From: Chloroflexota bacterium | Lineage (GTDB): Bacteria > Chloroflexota > Anaerolineae > Promineifilales > Promineifilaceae | Direction: 5' to 3' | Assembly (NCBI GenBank): GCA_008501785.1 | Contig: QQUD01000321.1 | Span: 1-25,217 of the forward strand | Length of the DNA stretch: 25,217 bases | Shown here: positions 1 through 7,697 of the stretch, piece after piece | Position numbering within the stretch: position 1 is the stretch's first letter | Layout of the letters: every line of letters begins with the position of its first letter | Translations under genes and position numbers: made by a program | Notes under the pieces: generated by a model | The model's database searches: none | What the model was told of the DNA's origin: nothing | What the model saw: the letters and a program-made list of their open reading frames with translations, nothing else

Positions 1-784
1 AGTCAGCAACACAGCGCATGAACGAAAGTAAATAATTAATGTTTTCAGACTTGTTGCGACTCAGTCCCAAAGGATGGCCCACAATCACAACTGTTTCATC
101 CTCATCAATTGTCCTTTTTGTCAGAGCCAGCGCCGGGTCATCAAATCCACAATAATGCTCTGGCTCACAAATCACATTTTTTGCTTGAATCCAAGGTGTA
201 AAACTAAGTTCGGCAGTTGGCAAAGGTCGCCGCAATTTTTTCCAGATTGGTTTGTGCGTTACACGACACCAGCGATAACCGGCTTCGTTTACAAAATTGA
301 GCAGCGATCCCCAATTTGCACCAGGAAATCGTGGTCCCCAAACGCGATCTCCCAAACTAAGTGCTCCTTTTCGATACCAGCTCATCGGCCGACTAAATGG
401 AGGCACAAATCCGTTGACCGCACCCGGTTTTCCCAGGCACTTTTCCAACGACTCTTTACTGCGCTGCAAAGATCGTCGGACTTGTTCTCGTTCTAAAAAA
501 GGAAACCATTCATGTCGCCATGAATGAGACGCAATTTCATGTCCGGCGGCATAGATTTTGGCAATTTGATCGCCGATGTGATAAGGAAAATGACCTGGTT
601 CGGCCGCAAATCCAACACAAGCAAACGTCATTTGAATATCGAACGTGTTTCCCAGTTCCAGGATGCGATCCACGTTTTGAATCTCTTGCAGAATGGTTTC
701 TTCGCGGAATTTATATGGATAACTAGCATTGAGCTGACCCACAGCCGAGTCATAATCCCAAATAATCATCAGGGTGCTTGACAT
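1..784 (-). CDS. Polysaccharide deacetylase, NodB-like (3' end beyond window)
   Basis: Translating the minus strand from the ATG at 784 gives an open frame of 261 codons running off the left edge, so the C-terminus is missing. The protein begins MSSTLMIIWDYDSAVGQ. The WDYD stretch fits the metal/catalytic Asp motif of NodB-fold carbohydrate esterases. HEIASHSWRHEW (near residues 85-96) fits the zinc-binding SHxxxH motif, and VNGFVPPFSRP (near 126-136) fits the substrate-groove Arg/Pro motif. Family members remove N- or O-acetyl groups from cell-surface polysaccharides. The ATG directly abuts the stop codon of the preceding methyltransferase (TAAATG), so the two are almost certainly cotranscribed and coupled. 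No signal peptide is seen, so a cytoplasmic role on lipid-linked or nucleotide-linked glycan precursors is possible. The family call is firm; the substrate is unknown. Confidence 0.85.
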   Translation of the reverse strand, partial: MSSTLMIIWDYDSAVGQLNASYPYKFREETILQEIQNVDRILELGNTFDIQMTFACVGFAAEPGHFPYHIGDQIAKIYAAGHEIASHSWRHEWFPFLEREQVRRSLQRSKESLEKCLGKPGAVNGFVPPFSRPMSWYRKGALSLGDRVWGPRFPGANWGSLLNFVNEAGYRWCRVTHKPIWKKLRRPLPTAELSFTPWIQAKNVICEPEHYCGFDDPALALTKRTIDEDETVVIVGHPLGLSRNKSENINYLLSFMRCVAD

Positions 785-1744
785 TTACGAAACCCTCATT
801 TGTGCGTTGTTTTTTGCAGAAACAATCCACGATGAACTGGTAGCCAACACATTTACTGGCTTGCTGGCAAATGGTTCGTGGAGGTTTAGCTCGGATTCTT
901 GGAGCAGCGTCACCGCATTTTGATCAATTTTGGCCTCGATGGACAAAATCGTTTGGTTACAGTCATGGTAAATTGCTTCAAAATCATCGACTCTGAGCCG
1001 GTTCATGTACATGTACCGATTCCCAGCTATTTTTTGCCACGCTTTGTCGCTGTATTGCAAGAAATTTATGGTGGATATTGAATTATCATCGTGAGCGAAA
1101 TGATCAGAATGATCGATCAAATGCACAAACAAGCCGTCATTTTTTAAAATGCGGTTGCCTTCTTGCAATAATCCCTTGATAAGCTCAGGCGGTATATGTT
1201 CCAAAACTGTAAAGGACGTGTGGATATCGACTGTTTGATTGGATACCGATTTCAGGTTTGTTGCGTCACCGGGGGCGAGGTATTCAAAGTTGCATAGCTG
1301 CATCAGTGTAGGTAAATTCCATGTGCTTTGATTCAGATTGCACAATGTTTTGAGTCTGTCTTTGTCATAATTTGTGTCACAAAATAGCTGTTCGATTTCT
1401 GGTTGGTGGGTGGCAATGAATTGAATGTCATCGGCGACTAATTCACGTTTTAAATATGGATTTAGGTCAACCGTTATCACTTTTTCTGCACCAAGCAGCC
1501 AAAAGGCAATGGGTATATTCAGCCTTCTACCCGTACCGACTTCCAGAAACGTTTTGCCAGATGGTGTTTGCCCCTGGTTTGCCATTTGTTGGCAGATGTC
1601 GATGCCTGCTTTTAGGCGCATCATGGGGTTAACCTGCTTTAGTCCACCAAACTTTCGTTGTAATCGATAGTAAAAATCGTAGCTTAACTCGGATGGAAGC
1701 AGTGCAATCGCATTTTGAATTTTAGCTTTTGTTTGCCAGTTCAT
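785..1744 (-). CDS. Class I SAM-dependent methyltransferase
   Basis: This 319-residue protein has a Rossmann-type methyltransferase core. FLEVGTGRRLNIPIAF (motif I, near residue 65) and EKVITVDLNPYL (motif II, acidic residue for the SAM ribose) are followed by GDATNL, SFTVLEHIPPELI (the 'vlEHi' post-motif) and ILKNDGLFVHLIDHSDHF. It probably methylates a sugar or lipid-linked glycan intermediate, judging from its position between a glycosyltransferase and a polysaccharide deacetylase. The start is the ATG at 1744; the ribosome binding site is weak (AAGAAAA). The glycosyltransferase upstream ends 71 bases away, and that gap holds a 40-base palindrome. The gene has no copy of the AACGGCCGTT palindrome. 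The exact acceptor cannot be read from the sequence. Confidence 0.8.
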   Translation of the reverse strand: MNWQTKAKIQNAIALLPSELSYDFYYRLQRKFGGLKQVNPMMRLKAGIDICQQMANQGQTPSGKTFLEVGTGRRLNIPIAFWLLGAEKVITVDLNPYLKRELVADDIQFIATHQPEIEQLFCDTNYDKDRLKTLCNLNQSTWNLPTLMQLCNFEYLAPGDATNLKSVSNQTVDIHTSFTVLEHIPPELIKGLLQEGNRILKNDGLFVHLIDHSDHFAHDDNSISTINFLQYSDKAWQKIAGNRYMYMNRLRVDDFEAIYHDCNQTILSIEAKIDQNAVTLLQESELNLHEPFASKPVNVLATSSSWIVSAKNNAQMRVS

Positions 1745-1770
1745 TTTTCTTGCTTAATCCCTGTTTCGGT

Positions 1771-1810
1771 GTGGAGGCTTTAGCCGGAACGTTCCGGCTA
1801 AAGTCTCCAC
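1771..1810. repeat. 40-base near-perfect palindrome between two glycan genes
   Basis: The arms at 1771-1790 and 1791-1810 are 20 bases each with no spacer. Nineteen of 20 positions are complementary (mismatch 1777/1804). The centre reads CCGGAACGTTCCGG. It starts 5 bases after the glycosyltransferase stop codon (gene end 1816) and 26 bases before the next start codon. There is no T-run on the minus strand after it, so it is not a standard intrinsic terminator. It could be an intergenic REP or MITE-like repeat, or an RNA processing or attenuation hairpin. Confidence 0.8.
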
Positions 1811-1815
1811 TCCAG

Positions 1816-3060
1816 TTACTTAGTTTTGGATGCTCTTTTGGTAACTTGCATCATCATGTCAAGAAATTGTTCTACTTGATCTTTTAGTTGAAATTGGGCC
1901 AAAATGCGCTGACGCCCTGCTTGCCCCATTGAGCGCCGGTGTTCGGGTGCTTTTGCCAGGGTGATGAGGGCTTCGGCCATGGCGTTTGCGTCACGCGTGG
2001 GAACGATGAAACCTTCGCGTCCATGGGTAATGGCTTCACGCATCCCGCCACAATCGGTGGAGACCACAGGTAAGGCACAGGCCATTGCTTCCAGGGTCAC
2101 ATTGGCAATGCCTTCGCTGAGGCTGGGGAGTAAAAATGCGTCGGCTTGCTGTAAACGATCTCGTACTTGGGAGGGGGATAAACGGCCGTTACACACCACC
2201 TGCTCCGTCAATTCCAAATCATGAATCGCATACAAAATGCGCTGTCGTTCTGGCCCATCCCCAATGATCTCATAGCTTACTGGGATGTTGTTGTCTACCA
2301 AATGACGAATGGCTGAGAGCGCATACTCGTGCCCTTTGCGCCAGATGAGTGAGCCAACGGTGATGATGTGGAGTGGGTTGTTGGGGGTGGAAAACGGCCG
2401 TTCCGCAGGTCGAAAAAAATCTGGATCAACAGCTGGTCGAATGACCCTTGCCTTCGCTCGATCCAACCCATAAAGGGTTGATTCTTGCTCAATGGCTTCT
2501 GAGACACAGTGAACAGCCGCTGCTTTTTCAAATGTAAGCTGCAACCCATCACGTATTGCTGCTCGTCTGGGATCGTGTGGCACAACATTAATTTGTGAAC
2601 CCCGGCAGCTGATAATGACCGGCATCCCCAACTCAAACAACGGTAAATGTGTAATCGCCACATTATTCCAGGGAAAATAGATCATGTCCCACCGATGCCC
2701 AATAAAAGGAAGTAAACGATACCAGCGCTGAAAATTGGCCCGCAATCCTTCATTTGGGATGTGCCTTTTGAATAATCGGACATCACCAGATGCACGAACG
2801 ACTCCTGAACTGAGCATTCCCATCAATCGAAAAAGGCGGCTGGGCACTGAGCCGCGCCAACCCGGTACGTTTAGCCAATGTACATGAGGGTTAGCCAACC
2901 ACTCTTCACCAGGATGGCGATCACACGCTAATGTGACCGAGATGCCAGACTCAATCAGCCCTTTAATCAACCGTGCCAGAAAGGTTTCAGGCGGCCATGC
3001 AATGCCAGCCACTAACAGCGAAAATTGTTCAGGTTTTTTGTGATTTGTGGAGATATTCAT
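1816..3060 (-). CDS. Glycosyltransferase family 4 (GT-B fold)
   Basis: This 414-residue protein shows the hallmarks of a retaining GT4 enzyme. The N-terminal acceptor half starts with FSLLVAGIAWPPETF and contains PVIISCRGSQINV and HCVSEAIEQES. The C-terminal donor half has ITVGSLIWRKGHEYAL, YEIIGDGPERQRI, DAFLLPSLSEGIANVTLEAM (the EX7E donor-binding motif) and GCGG-like DCGGMREAI. It should transfer a sugar from a nucleotide-sugar to a growing lipid-linked surface glycan on the cytoplasmic side. It is one of the cluster's minus-strand genes, preceded by the FkbM gene (113-base gap). Two AACGGCCGTT palindromes lie within it, at 2181 (read as NGR) and 2393 (read as RPF). The sugar specificity is not readable. 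Confidence 0.9.
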   Translation of the reverse strand: MNISTNHKKPEQFSLLVAGIAWPPETFLARLIKGLIESGISVTLACDRHPGEEWLANPHVHWLNVPGWRGSVPSRLFRLMGMLSSGVVRASGDVRLFKRHIPNEGLRANFQRWYRLLPFIGHRWDMIYFPWNNVAITHLPLFELGMPVIISCRGSQINVVPHDPRRAAIRDGLQLTFEKAAAVHCVSEAIEQESTLYGLDRAKARVIRPAVDPDFFRPAERPFSTPNNPLHIITVGSLIWRKGHEYALSAIRHLVDNNIPVSYEIIGDGPERQRILYAIHDLELTEQVVCNGRLSPSQVRDRLQQADAFLLPSLSEGIANVTLEAMACALPVVSTDCGGMREAITHGREGFIVPTRDANAMAEALITLAKAPEHRRSMGQAGRQRILAQFQLKDQVEQFLDMMMQVTKRASKTK

Positions 3061-3173
3061 CTGTTAAGTGGAGAACGGAAAGTAAATTTAAATCGAAGCG
3101 ACGAAAATCACTTCAGTTCTCCTTATAAGTAAATCTCGTCTTGCCTATCACTTTTTAAGCAACTTTCTGGGAT
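3061..3173. other. Intergenic spacer with two inverted-repeat pairs
   Basis: This 113-base AT-rich spacer separates the FkbM and GT4 genes, both on the minus strand. GGAGAAC at 3070-3076 pairs with GTTCTCC at 3116-3122. AAGTAAATC at 3127-3135 pairs with GATTTACTT at 3171-3179, the latter overlapping the FkbM stop codon. Either could form an mRNA hairpin, but the loops are long (35-39 bases) and I see no T-run, so no terminator is called. Confidence 0.3.
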
Positions 3174-4022
3174 TTACTTAAGGTGTACACTTGTAAGCGG
3201 AGCGCCTTGTTCGATGGTTTTTAGGTAGGGGGGAAACGGCCGTTTTTCTGGTAAAAGCAATAAATGACAGCGGCCTCTGTGCGCGATAAGCGCTGGGTCT
3301 TCTAACAAACAATGTTCCTTCAAATACCAGGCCCGATACGCATTACTGCGGCACCAGTTAATGATTTTAGCTGCATTGTCTCGCATAGTTAGGTCGTGAT
3401 TTGAATGCATTTCTACCAAAAATTGACACGTCTGTTTTTGTGCGATTTGGACAGCGCCTGCCAATACCAGGCTCTCTGCTCCTTCCACGTCTACCTTGAT
3501 ATAGTCTGGCATAAGCCCGTAGTGGTCCGATAGCGAATCGAGCGTGATGGTTGGTACATTCGAAGAACGATTCAATTGCTTGGCAGATTGAGCATGGTTG
3601 GCAAACATGCTGCCTGCTGCGCCATTGTCAACCGTCCAAAATTTGACAGTCTCATTTTCTCGATCTGCGGCAAATGCAGGCACAAAAATGGCATTGTTGG
3701 CCAGATTGTTCAAGAATAGATTTTCGGCTGCTTGACCCAATGCCCGAGGATTGGGGTCAATCAACACAATTTTTTCAACGGTAGGTACACATAGAATGGT
3801 TAACGCACTTTGACCAATGTTGGCCCCTACATCAAAGACGATTTTTGCATGATGGGCCATAGCCAATGACCATGCAGTATCGTAATCGGGGTCAGGCGGA
3901 ATGGTTCCTTTAATCACGTTTAGCTGTTTGTTGAGGAGGGTGGTGTGAACTGTTGGGCGGAGGGTGAGGCCGTAACGGCCGTTTAAAAAATGAAACAATT
4001 TGTTTTTTAGTCGTGTAATCAT
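3174..4022 (-). CDS. FkbM-family SAM-dependent methyltransferase
   Basis: This 282-residue protein matches the FkbM family, whose members O-methylate sugars and polyketides and are common in surface-glycan clusters. IVFDVGANIGQSAL (near residues 60-73) is the SAM-binding motif I and KIVLIDPNPRA is motif II. TLDSL followed by PDYIKVDVEGAES (near 172-184) is the family signature. FLVEMHSNHD follows. The ATG at 4022 is preceded by CAGG about 8 bases upstream. The gene follows the next methyltransferase after 25 bases, so both are probably in the same transcript. AACGGCCGTT occurs at 3235 and 3974; the latter encodes NGR near the N-terminus. The acceptor hydroxyl is unknown. Confidence 0.85.
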   Translation of the reverse strand: MITRLKNKLFHFLNGRYGLTLRPTVHTTLLNKQLNVIKGTIPPDPDYDTAWSLAMAHHAKIVFDVGANIGQSALTILCVPTVEKIVLIDPNPRALGQAAENLFLNNLANNAIFVPAFAADRENETVKFWTVDNGAAGSMFANHAQSAKQLNRSSNVPTITLDSLSDHYGLMPDYIKVDVEGAESLVLAGAVQIAQKQTCQFLVEMHSNHDLTMRDNAAKIINWCRSNAYRAWYLKEHCLLEDPALIAHRGRCHLLLLPEKRPFPPYLKTIEQGAPLTSVHLK

Positions 4023-4047
4023 TTGAAATGCCTGTGTGTCACACTAA

Positions 4048-4872
4048 TCAGGAAGTCGGTTTACAAACAAACATCAACATATGTGCCCAGCGCCATCGTG
4101 CCCAGTTGTTTGCTTCGCGACATCTGCGTGTGATGCGATGATGGATTTGCCAGGTGAAAAAATTACGCTTATTCAACCAACGCCCAATCGCAAAGTCTCG
4201 GGTAAGACCGGCATAAATGGCATAAGGAAAAACTTCTACAACACCAAGACCTGCTTCTTTTAAATAAAATTCAAACTCCTGACGTGCGAAATAATATTGA
4301 TAAAAAGTAAGGTTTCCAGGCAGTGTCGTTGATGCTGCGAGTGGGGAATGGCTGATCAGACTTTGACGTTTAGGGTTCAGATAAGGTACGGTGATAAAGG
4401 CAACACCGTCAGCAGCAAGCACCCGTTTAACTTCACTTAAACCAGCTTGTGGGCCTTCTGGATTATGCTCAAAAACACCAAGCGATATGTAGCCGCCGTA
4501 AGTGCCATCTGGAACATTCAAATTATAAACATCCCCAACCCTGACGTTTAACTGTGGCGCAGCAGCTTGTATGCGTTTGATCGTTGGTTCACAATAATCA
4601 ACCCCCTCAACCTGATAACCACGAGCCGACAAAGCCATCACGATCTGGCCCAGGCCGCATCCAGCTTCTAATACCGGTTTGTGCTGGGGCAAATAACGGG
4701 TAAATATCTCAAACTCTTCCAATTCCCCGTTAGCGTGTTCCTCCAGCAGCGATGCTAGTGGTCGTTTGATCCAGCGTGCTTCCCATGAGGAAGCATCATC
4801 TTTCCATACTTTATATTGCGCTAATCGGCCACGGAATAAGCGAAAAACTTGTTTCTCTTTCTCAACGTTCAT
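4048..4872 (-). CDS. Class I SAM-dependent methyltransferase (start revised)
   Basis: This 274-residue protein begins MNVEKEKQVFRLF. VLEAGCGLGQIVMALSARG is SAM motif I, QVEGVDYCEPTI is motif II, and GGYISLGVFEHNPEG and VLAADGVAFITVPY complete the methyltransferase core. The frame is open up to a GTG at 4944. I reject that start because the extra 24 codons are made entirely of the inverted-repeat element at 4888-4945 and encode a Cys-rich, unrelated-looking peptide. The ATG at 4872 has AGGGA about 5 bases upstream. The gene lies directly downstream of wzt, so methylation of the exported polymer is a reasonable guess. The substrate is not known. Confidence 0.8.
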   Translation of the reverse strand: MNVEKEKQVFRLFRGRLAQYKVWKDDASSWEARWIKRPLASLLEEHANGELEEFEIFTRYLPQHKPVLEAGCGLGQIVMALSARGYQVEGVDYCEPTIKRIQAAAPQLNVRVGDVYNLNVPDGTYGGYISLGVFEHNPEGPQAGLSEVKRVLAADGVAFITVPYLNPKRQSLISHSPLAASTTLPGNLTFYQYYFARQEFEFYLKEAGLGVVEVFPYAIYAGLTRDFAIGRWLNKRNFFTWQIHHRITRRCREANNWARWRWAHMLMFVCKPTS

Positions 4873-4887
4873 GAGATCCCTACTTCC

Positions 4888-4945
4888 AGGTGCATTGCAC
4901 TTTCCTAAGTGCGCAGCACCTGGTTTGCTACAAGTGCAATGCACT
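4888..4945. repeat. Three-armed REP-like inverted repeat
   Basis: Arm 1 (4888-4902, AGGTGCATTGCACTT) is complementary to arm 3 (4932-4945, AAGTGCAATGCACT) over 14 bases with no mismatch. Arm 2 (4907-4921, AAGTGCGCAGCACCT) matches the same complement except for its 3 central bases, so it can pair with arm 1 as an alternative hairpin. The element fills the gap between wzt and the following methyltransferase, and its end overlaps the wzt stop codon at 4944-4946. This looks like a small mobile or REP-type intergenic repeat; alternative hairpins could also act on the mRNA. Confidence 0.7.
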
Positions 4946-6227
4946 ATCTGCTAATTTGGTGCCATTCATGCGGTATAGCAAACATCATGCGCGACAAATT
5001 GGGGGGACGTCCCAGCTCATATACATCTTTGCCATGAATGCGAAAGGTGGCGATATTTGTTTTGCGCCACAGCCATTGGCTGTTAGAAACGGCCAATCCC
5101 GCACCCAAATAATATTCTCCGGCAACCAAGGGCAGTCGCGGAATCATACATTCAATCATATGTTGGCCTTGTTTAATAGGGATTTTTAATCCAGAGTCGA
5201 AGACAAGTAAACGGCGCTGCTGATAATCTCTGATGTCCAGAATGATAGTGCCGTACTGGTATGCTTCTTTTGCTTCATAATGCACCCGCAAAATCATGTC
5301 ATCCCAGGTGTTTACAGTTGGTTTAGGATTGCTGTTCTCATCTAACAGTTCAATGCGTGTGATTTGTGATTGGGATAACGGCCGTTCCCCATTCCCACAA
5401 TACAAAATATGTGCATCCGTCTCGCGTGCGTTTGCCGAAAATGAGCCGAGATAAGCGCGTACTGCTTTTTCCGAATCATCCTGTAACACAATCTGACCAT
5501 TGCCTAGCACAATGCTTCTGGGACACAACGTGAGAACAGCATCCATGTTGTGCGTCACAAACAATACCGTTCGCCCAGACTGCGCCACATTTTCCATTCG
5601 ACCCAGACACTTTTTCTGGAAAGCTGCGTCACCAACGGCCAACACTTCATCCACAAGCAAAATTTCTGGTTCCAAGTGAGCTGCTACTGCAAAAGCAAGT
5701 CGCATCCGCATCCCGCTTGAGTATCGTTTGACCGGCGTGTCAATAAACTTTTCAACTTCAGCAAATGCCACAATTTCGTCGAATTTATGGTCAACTTCAC
5801 TTTTAGACATTCCCAAGATAGTGCCATTTAGGTAAACATTTTCCCGGCCGGTCATCTCAGCATGAAAACCGGTACCGACTTCGAGCAGGCTGGCAACACG
5901 GCCGTTTAAAATCACGTTCCCTTTTGTCGGTGGCGTAATACGAGACAATACTTTGAGCAGCGTGCTCTTTCCGGCCCCATTATTTCCAATAATCCCCACA
6001 ACCTCCCCTGGCCGCACATCAAAAGAAATATCATTTAAAGCCCAGATAATATCATCAGCCTGCTTTTGCTCATTAAATTGGCTCAACTTTTGTAATCGTT
6101 TGAAATTGGAAACAGGTGATTTTAACCAGGCCAGCCCTGCTTCAGCCAGCGTGTTATGCTGTTTTTCCTGCACTCCAATTCGATACCGCTTGCTCAAGTG
6201 TTCAACTTTTATAGCAAAGTCACTCAT
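4944..6227 (-). CDS. wzt: Polysaccharide ABC exporter ATPase with C-terminal glycan-binding domain
   Basis: This 427-residue protein is the nucleotide-binding subunit of an ABC-2 type exporter for O-antigen- or teichoic-acid-like glycans. The ABC domain occupies roughly residues 1-250. It has GIIGNNGAGKSTLLK (Walker A), LLEVGTGFHAEMTGRENVYL (the characteristic Q-loop region of the Wzt/TagH type), RYSSGMRMRL (ABC signature), ILLVDEVLAVGD (Walker B) and FVTHNMD (switch His). Residues about 265-427 form an extra beta-rich domain with SQITRIELLD and PLVAGEYYLGAGLAV. That placement and length match the Wzt C-terminal domain, which in known systems recognises the finished polymer. The gene starts 20 bases after wzm. 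AACGGCCGTT at 5377 falls at the domain linker (GERPLS). Confidence 0.92.
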   Translation of the reverse strand: MSDFAIKVEHLSKRYRIGVQEKQHNTLAEAGLAWLKSPVSNFKRLQKLSQFNEQKQADDIIWALNDISFDVRPGEVVGIIGNNGAGKSTLLKVLSRITPPTKGNVILNGRVASLLEVGTGFHAEMTGRENVYLNGTILGMSKSEVDHKFDEIVAFAEVEKFIDTPVKRYSSGMRMRLAFAVAAHLEPEILLVDEVLAVGDAAFQKKCLGRMENVAQSGRTVLFVTHNMDAVLTLCPRSIVLGNGQIVLQDDSEKAVRAYLGSFSANARETDAHILYCGNGERPLSQSQITRIELLDENSNPKPTVNTWDDMILRVHYEAKEAYQYGTIILDIRDYQQRRLLVFDSGLKIPIKQGQHMIECMIPRLPLVAGEYYLGAGLAVSNSQWLWRKTNIATFRIHGKDVYELGRPPNLSRMMFAIPHEWHQISR

Positions 6228-6247
6228 ACGCTTTAACCTAATTTTGA

Positions 6248-7117
6248 TTACGCCACATCGGCAAAAATCATTTCCATTCGTTTAAAATAAAAGGCCCCAG
6301 AGATGGCAATTGCCAATGCCGAAACAGACCCTAATCCAATCAAGTCCCAGGGCATCGGGTTTGTCTGCAAAATTGCTGACCGAAACCCCTCGATCACACC
6401 CGCCATTGGGTACAGTCCATAAAGCAGCCGAGCTGTCGTGCCAAATCTTTCTGAAATGAGTGAGGCAGGCCAGACAACTGGGGCTGCATACATTAAAATT
6501 TGAGAAACAACCGGCATCAAATGTTTCACATCTCGATATTGAATTGCCAAAGCCGACAGCCACATGCCAATGCCAGCGGCCGTTAACATCATTAACAAAG
6601 TAAGCACGGGCAGCAAAAGAATGCTGACGCTCAAAGGAGTTTTGTGCCACACCATCAACACGCCGATGATAATCGACGCCACCGCAAAATCGACCAATTT
6701 AGCAAAAACAGGCGTCATGGGGAAGACGAGTCGTGGGAAATAAACTTTTGTGAGCATACTGGCATTGCTCACCAGGCTCAATGTCGAGGCATTCATGGTT
6801 GATGAAAAATAAGCCCAGGGCACCAAAGCCACATAGCTAAACAGCGGATATGGCACCCCATCACTGCTGACATCGACCAGATTCCCAAAAATGATTGTAA
6901 AAATGATCATGCTGAATAGGGGATTAATAATGGCCCAGGCAAAGCCAAAGATGGTTTGTTTGTAAACAACCTTCACATCTCGCGTGACCAGAAAAAATAG
7001 CAGGTCTTTATAGTCACGCAGTTCGCGCCAGTTAATCGGCTGCCAACCCTTTTCGGGCTGAAGCACAATCTGAATCGGCTTTTTCTGAATGCTTTTTACA
7101 CTGTTGTGGATGTTCAT
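6248..7117 (-). CDS. wzm: Polysaccharide ABC exporter permease
   Basis: This approximately 289-residue ABC-2 permease is the membrane partner of Wzt. The N-terminus has a short cytoplasmic stretch with LRDYKDLLFFLVTRDVKVVYKQT, typical of Wzm/TagG proteins. Six or so hydrophobic segments follow, among them FAWAIINPLFSMIIFTIIFG, DFAVASIIIGVLMVW, LLPVLTLLMMLTAAGIGMWL, ILMYAAPVVWPASLI and the C-terminal SVSALAIAISGAFYF. The PLFSMIIF and YRDVKHLMPV stretches are typical of the family. I place the start at the ATG at 7117; the frame also allows a TTG at 7150 (11 more residues), whose GGAG is too close to be convincing. It is probably the first gene of the glycan transcript, since the opposite strand is used upstream. 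Confidence 0.9.
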   Translation of the reverse strand: MNIHNSVKSIQKKPIQIVLQPEKGWQPINWRELRDYKDLLFFLVTRDVKVVYKQTIFGFAWAIINPLFSMIIFTIIFGNLVDVSSDGVPYPLFSYVALVPWAYFSSTMNASTLSLVSNASMLTKVYFPRLVFPMTPVFAKLVDFAVASIIIGVLMVWHKTPLSVSILLLPVLTLLMMLTAAGIGMWLSALAIQYRDVKHLMPVVSQILMYAAPVVWPASLISERFGTTARLLYGLYPMAGVIEGFRSAILQTNPMPWDLIGLGSVSALAIAISGAFYFKRMEMIFADVA

Positions 7118-7241
7118 AAGATAAAATTGAGGGTGGTTTATTTTAGACAAGCTCCGCCCCGTTCGACATGAATGGGTTAAACGAGAAAAGCACTGTTAAC
7201 TGCTTGCTGAAACCATGAACGAAGGAGGAAAGCCAGCACTA

Positions 7242-7291
7242 ATTTGCCACTAAATTGATCAAAGAGATGCTCGATCAAAGATGTGGCAAAT
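7242..7291. repeat. Inverted repeat enclosing a direct repeat
   Basis: ATTTGCCAC (7242-7250) is perfectly complementary to GTGGCAAAT (7283-7291). The interior holds two copies of GATCAAAGA (7257-7265 and 7273-7281). The element lies about 125 bases upstream of wzm and 400 bases upstream of mcrB. It could be an operator or a leader hairpin. Confidence 0.4.
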
Positions 7292-7531
7292 ATTTCAACG
7301 ACACTGGTTAAGGCAATGTTTTGTCATGCTGACGCTAAGGTTCACACTTTCTCTTTATGGTATTGTGGTACTACTGGCATCAAATAAGCGTCAATGCTCT
7401 CTATTCTAATTGGGGGGCGTGTTAATATTGTAAATTTGTAGTTAAAAACACGTTATTCCGCAGTAAATCTTGATTGTTTTCAGCAATTCTTTCTCCGTGA
7501 TTTAGGCAATGTGGAAAAGCCCTTTTTATCC

Positions 7532-7540
7532 TGGTAAAAT
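7532..7540 (+). promoter_or_regulatory. Candidate extended -10 promoter for mcrBC
   Basis: TGGTAAAAT matches the extended -10 pattern TGnTAtaaT with one departure. No good -35 is seen 17 bases upstream, which extended -10 promoters tolerate. It would give a leader of about 150 bases before mcrB. This is a by-eye call only. Confidence 0.25.
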
Positions 7541-7697
7541 GATGTCGCCAATCCCTACCTTTTTTTGCAAAGCACTACCTTTGCACTATTTAGGTGAAAT
7601 ACAAATTAAAAAAAATCATGACAACCACGAGTGATCAACTTTCTCGCATCCAATGGCATCGTGAAGGAAGCAGTCAGTCAATTTAGGGAATAATCAA

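Larger units (their letters stand above)
7118..7697. promoter_or_regulatory. Divergent intergenic region between wzm and mcrB
   Basis: This 580-base AT-rich stretch has no convincing gene and must hold promoters for the glycan operon (leftward) and the mcrBC pair (rightward). Visible structure includes an inverted repeat at 7242-7291 and an extended -10 candidate at 7532-7540. A run CTACCTTTTTTTGCA followed by CTACCTTTGCA lies around 7556-7585. A second rightward candidate is TTGCAA (7565) with TATTTA (7587), 16 bases apart. A 22-codon ORF (7618-7686) sits just before mcrB but has no clear ribosome site. Confidence 0.5.

Noticed and set aside
74..781. Several plus-strand open frames at the left edge
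   Set aside because: The minus strand here is fully open with clear NodB-type motifs, so these are antisense shadows.
1771..1810. Intrinsic terminator after the glycosyltransferase gene
   Set aside because: No T-run follows the palindrome on the minus strand, so it is kept only as an inverted repeat.
4873..4944. 24-residue N-terminal extension of the methyltransferase from a GTG at 4944
   Set aside because: The extension is made of an inverted-repeat element, overlaps the wzt stop, and a better ATG with AGGGA exists at 4872.
7618..7686. 22-codon ORF (MTTTSDQLSRIQWHREG...) just before mcrB
   Set aside because: No ribosome binding site is visible and the peptide resembles nothing I know; it could be a leader peptide but the support is too thin.
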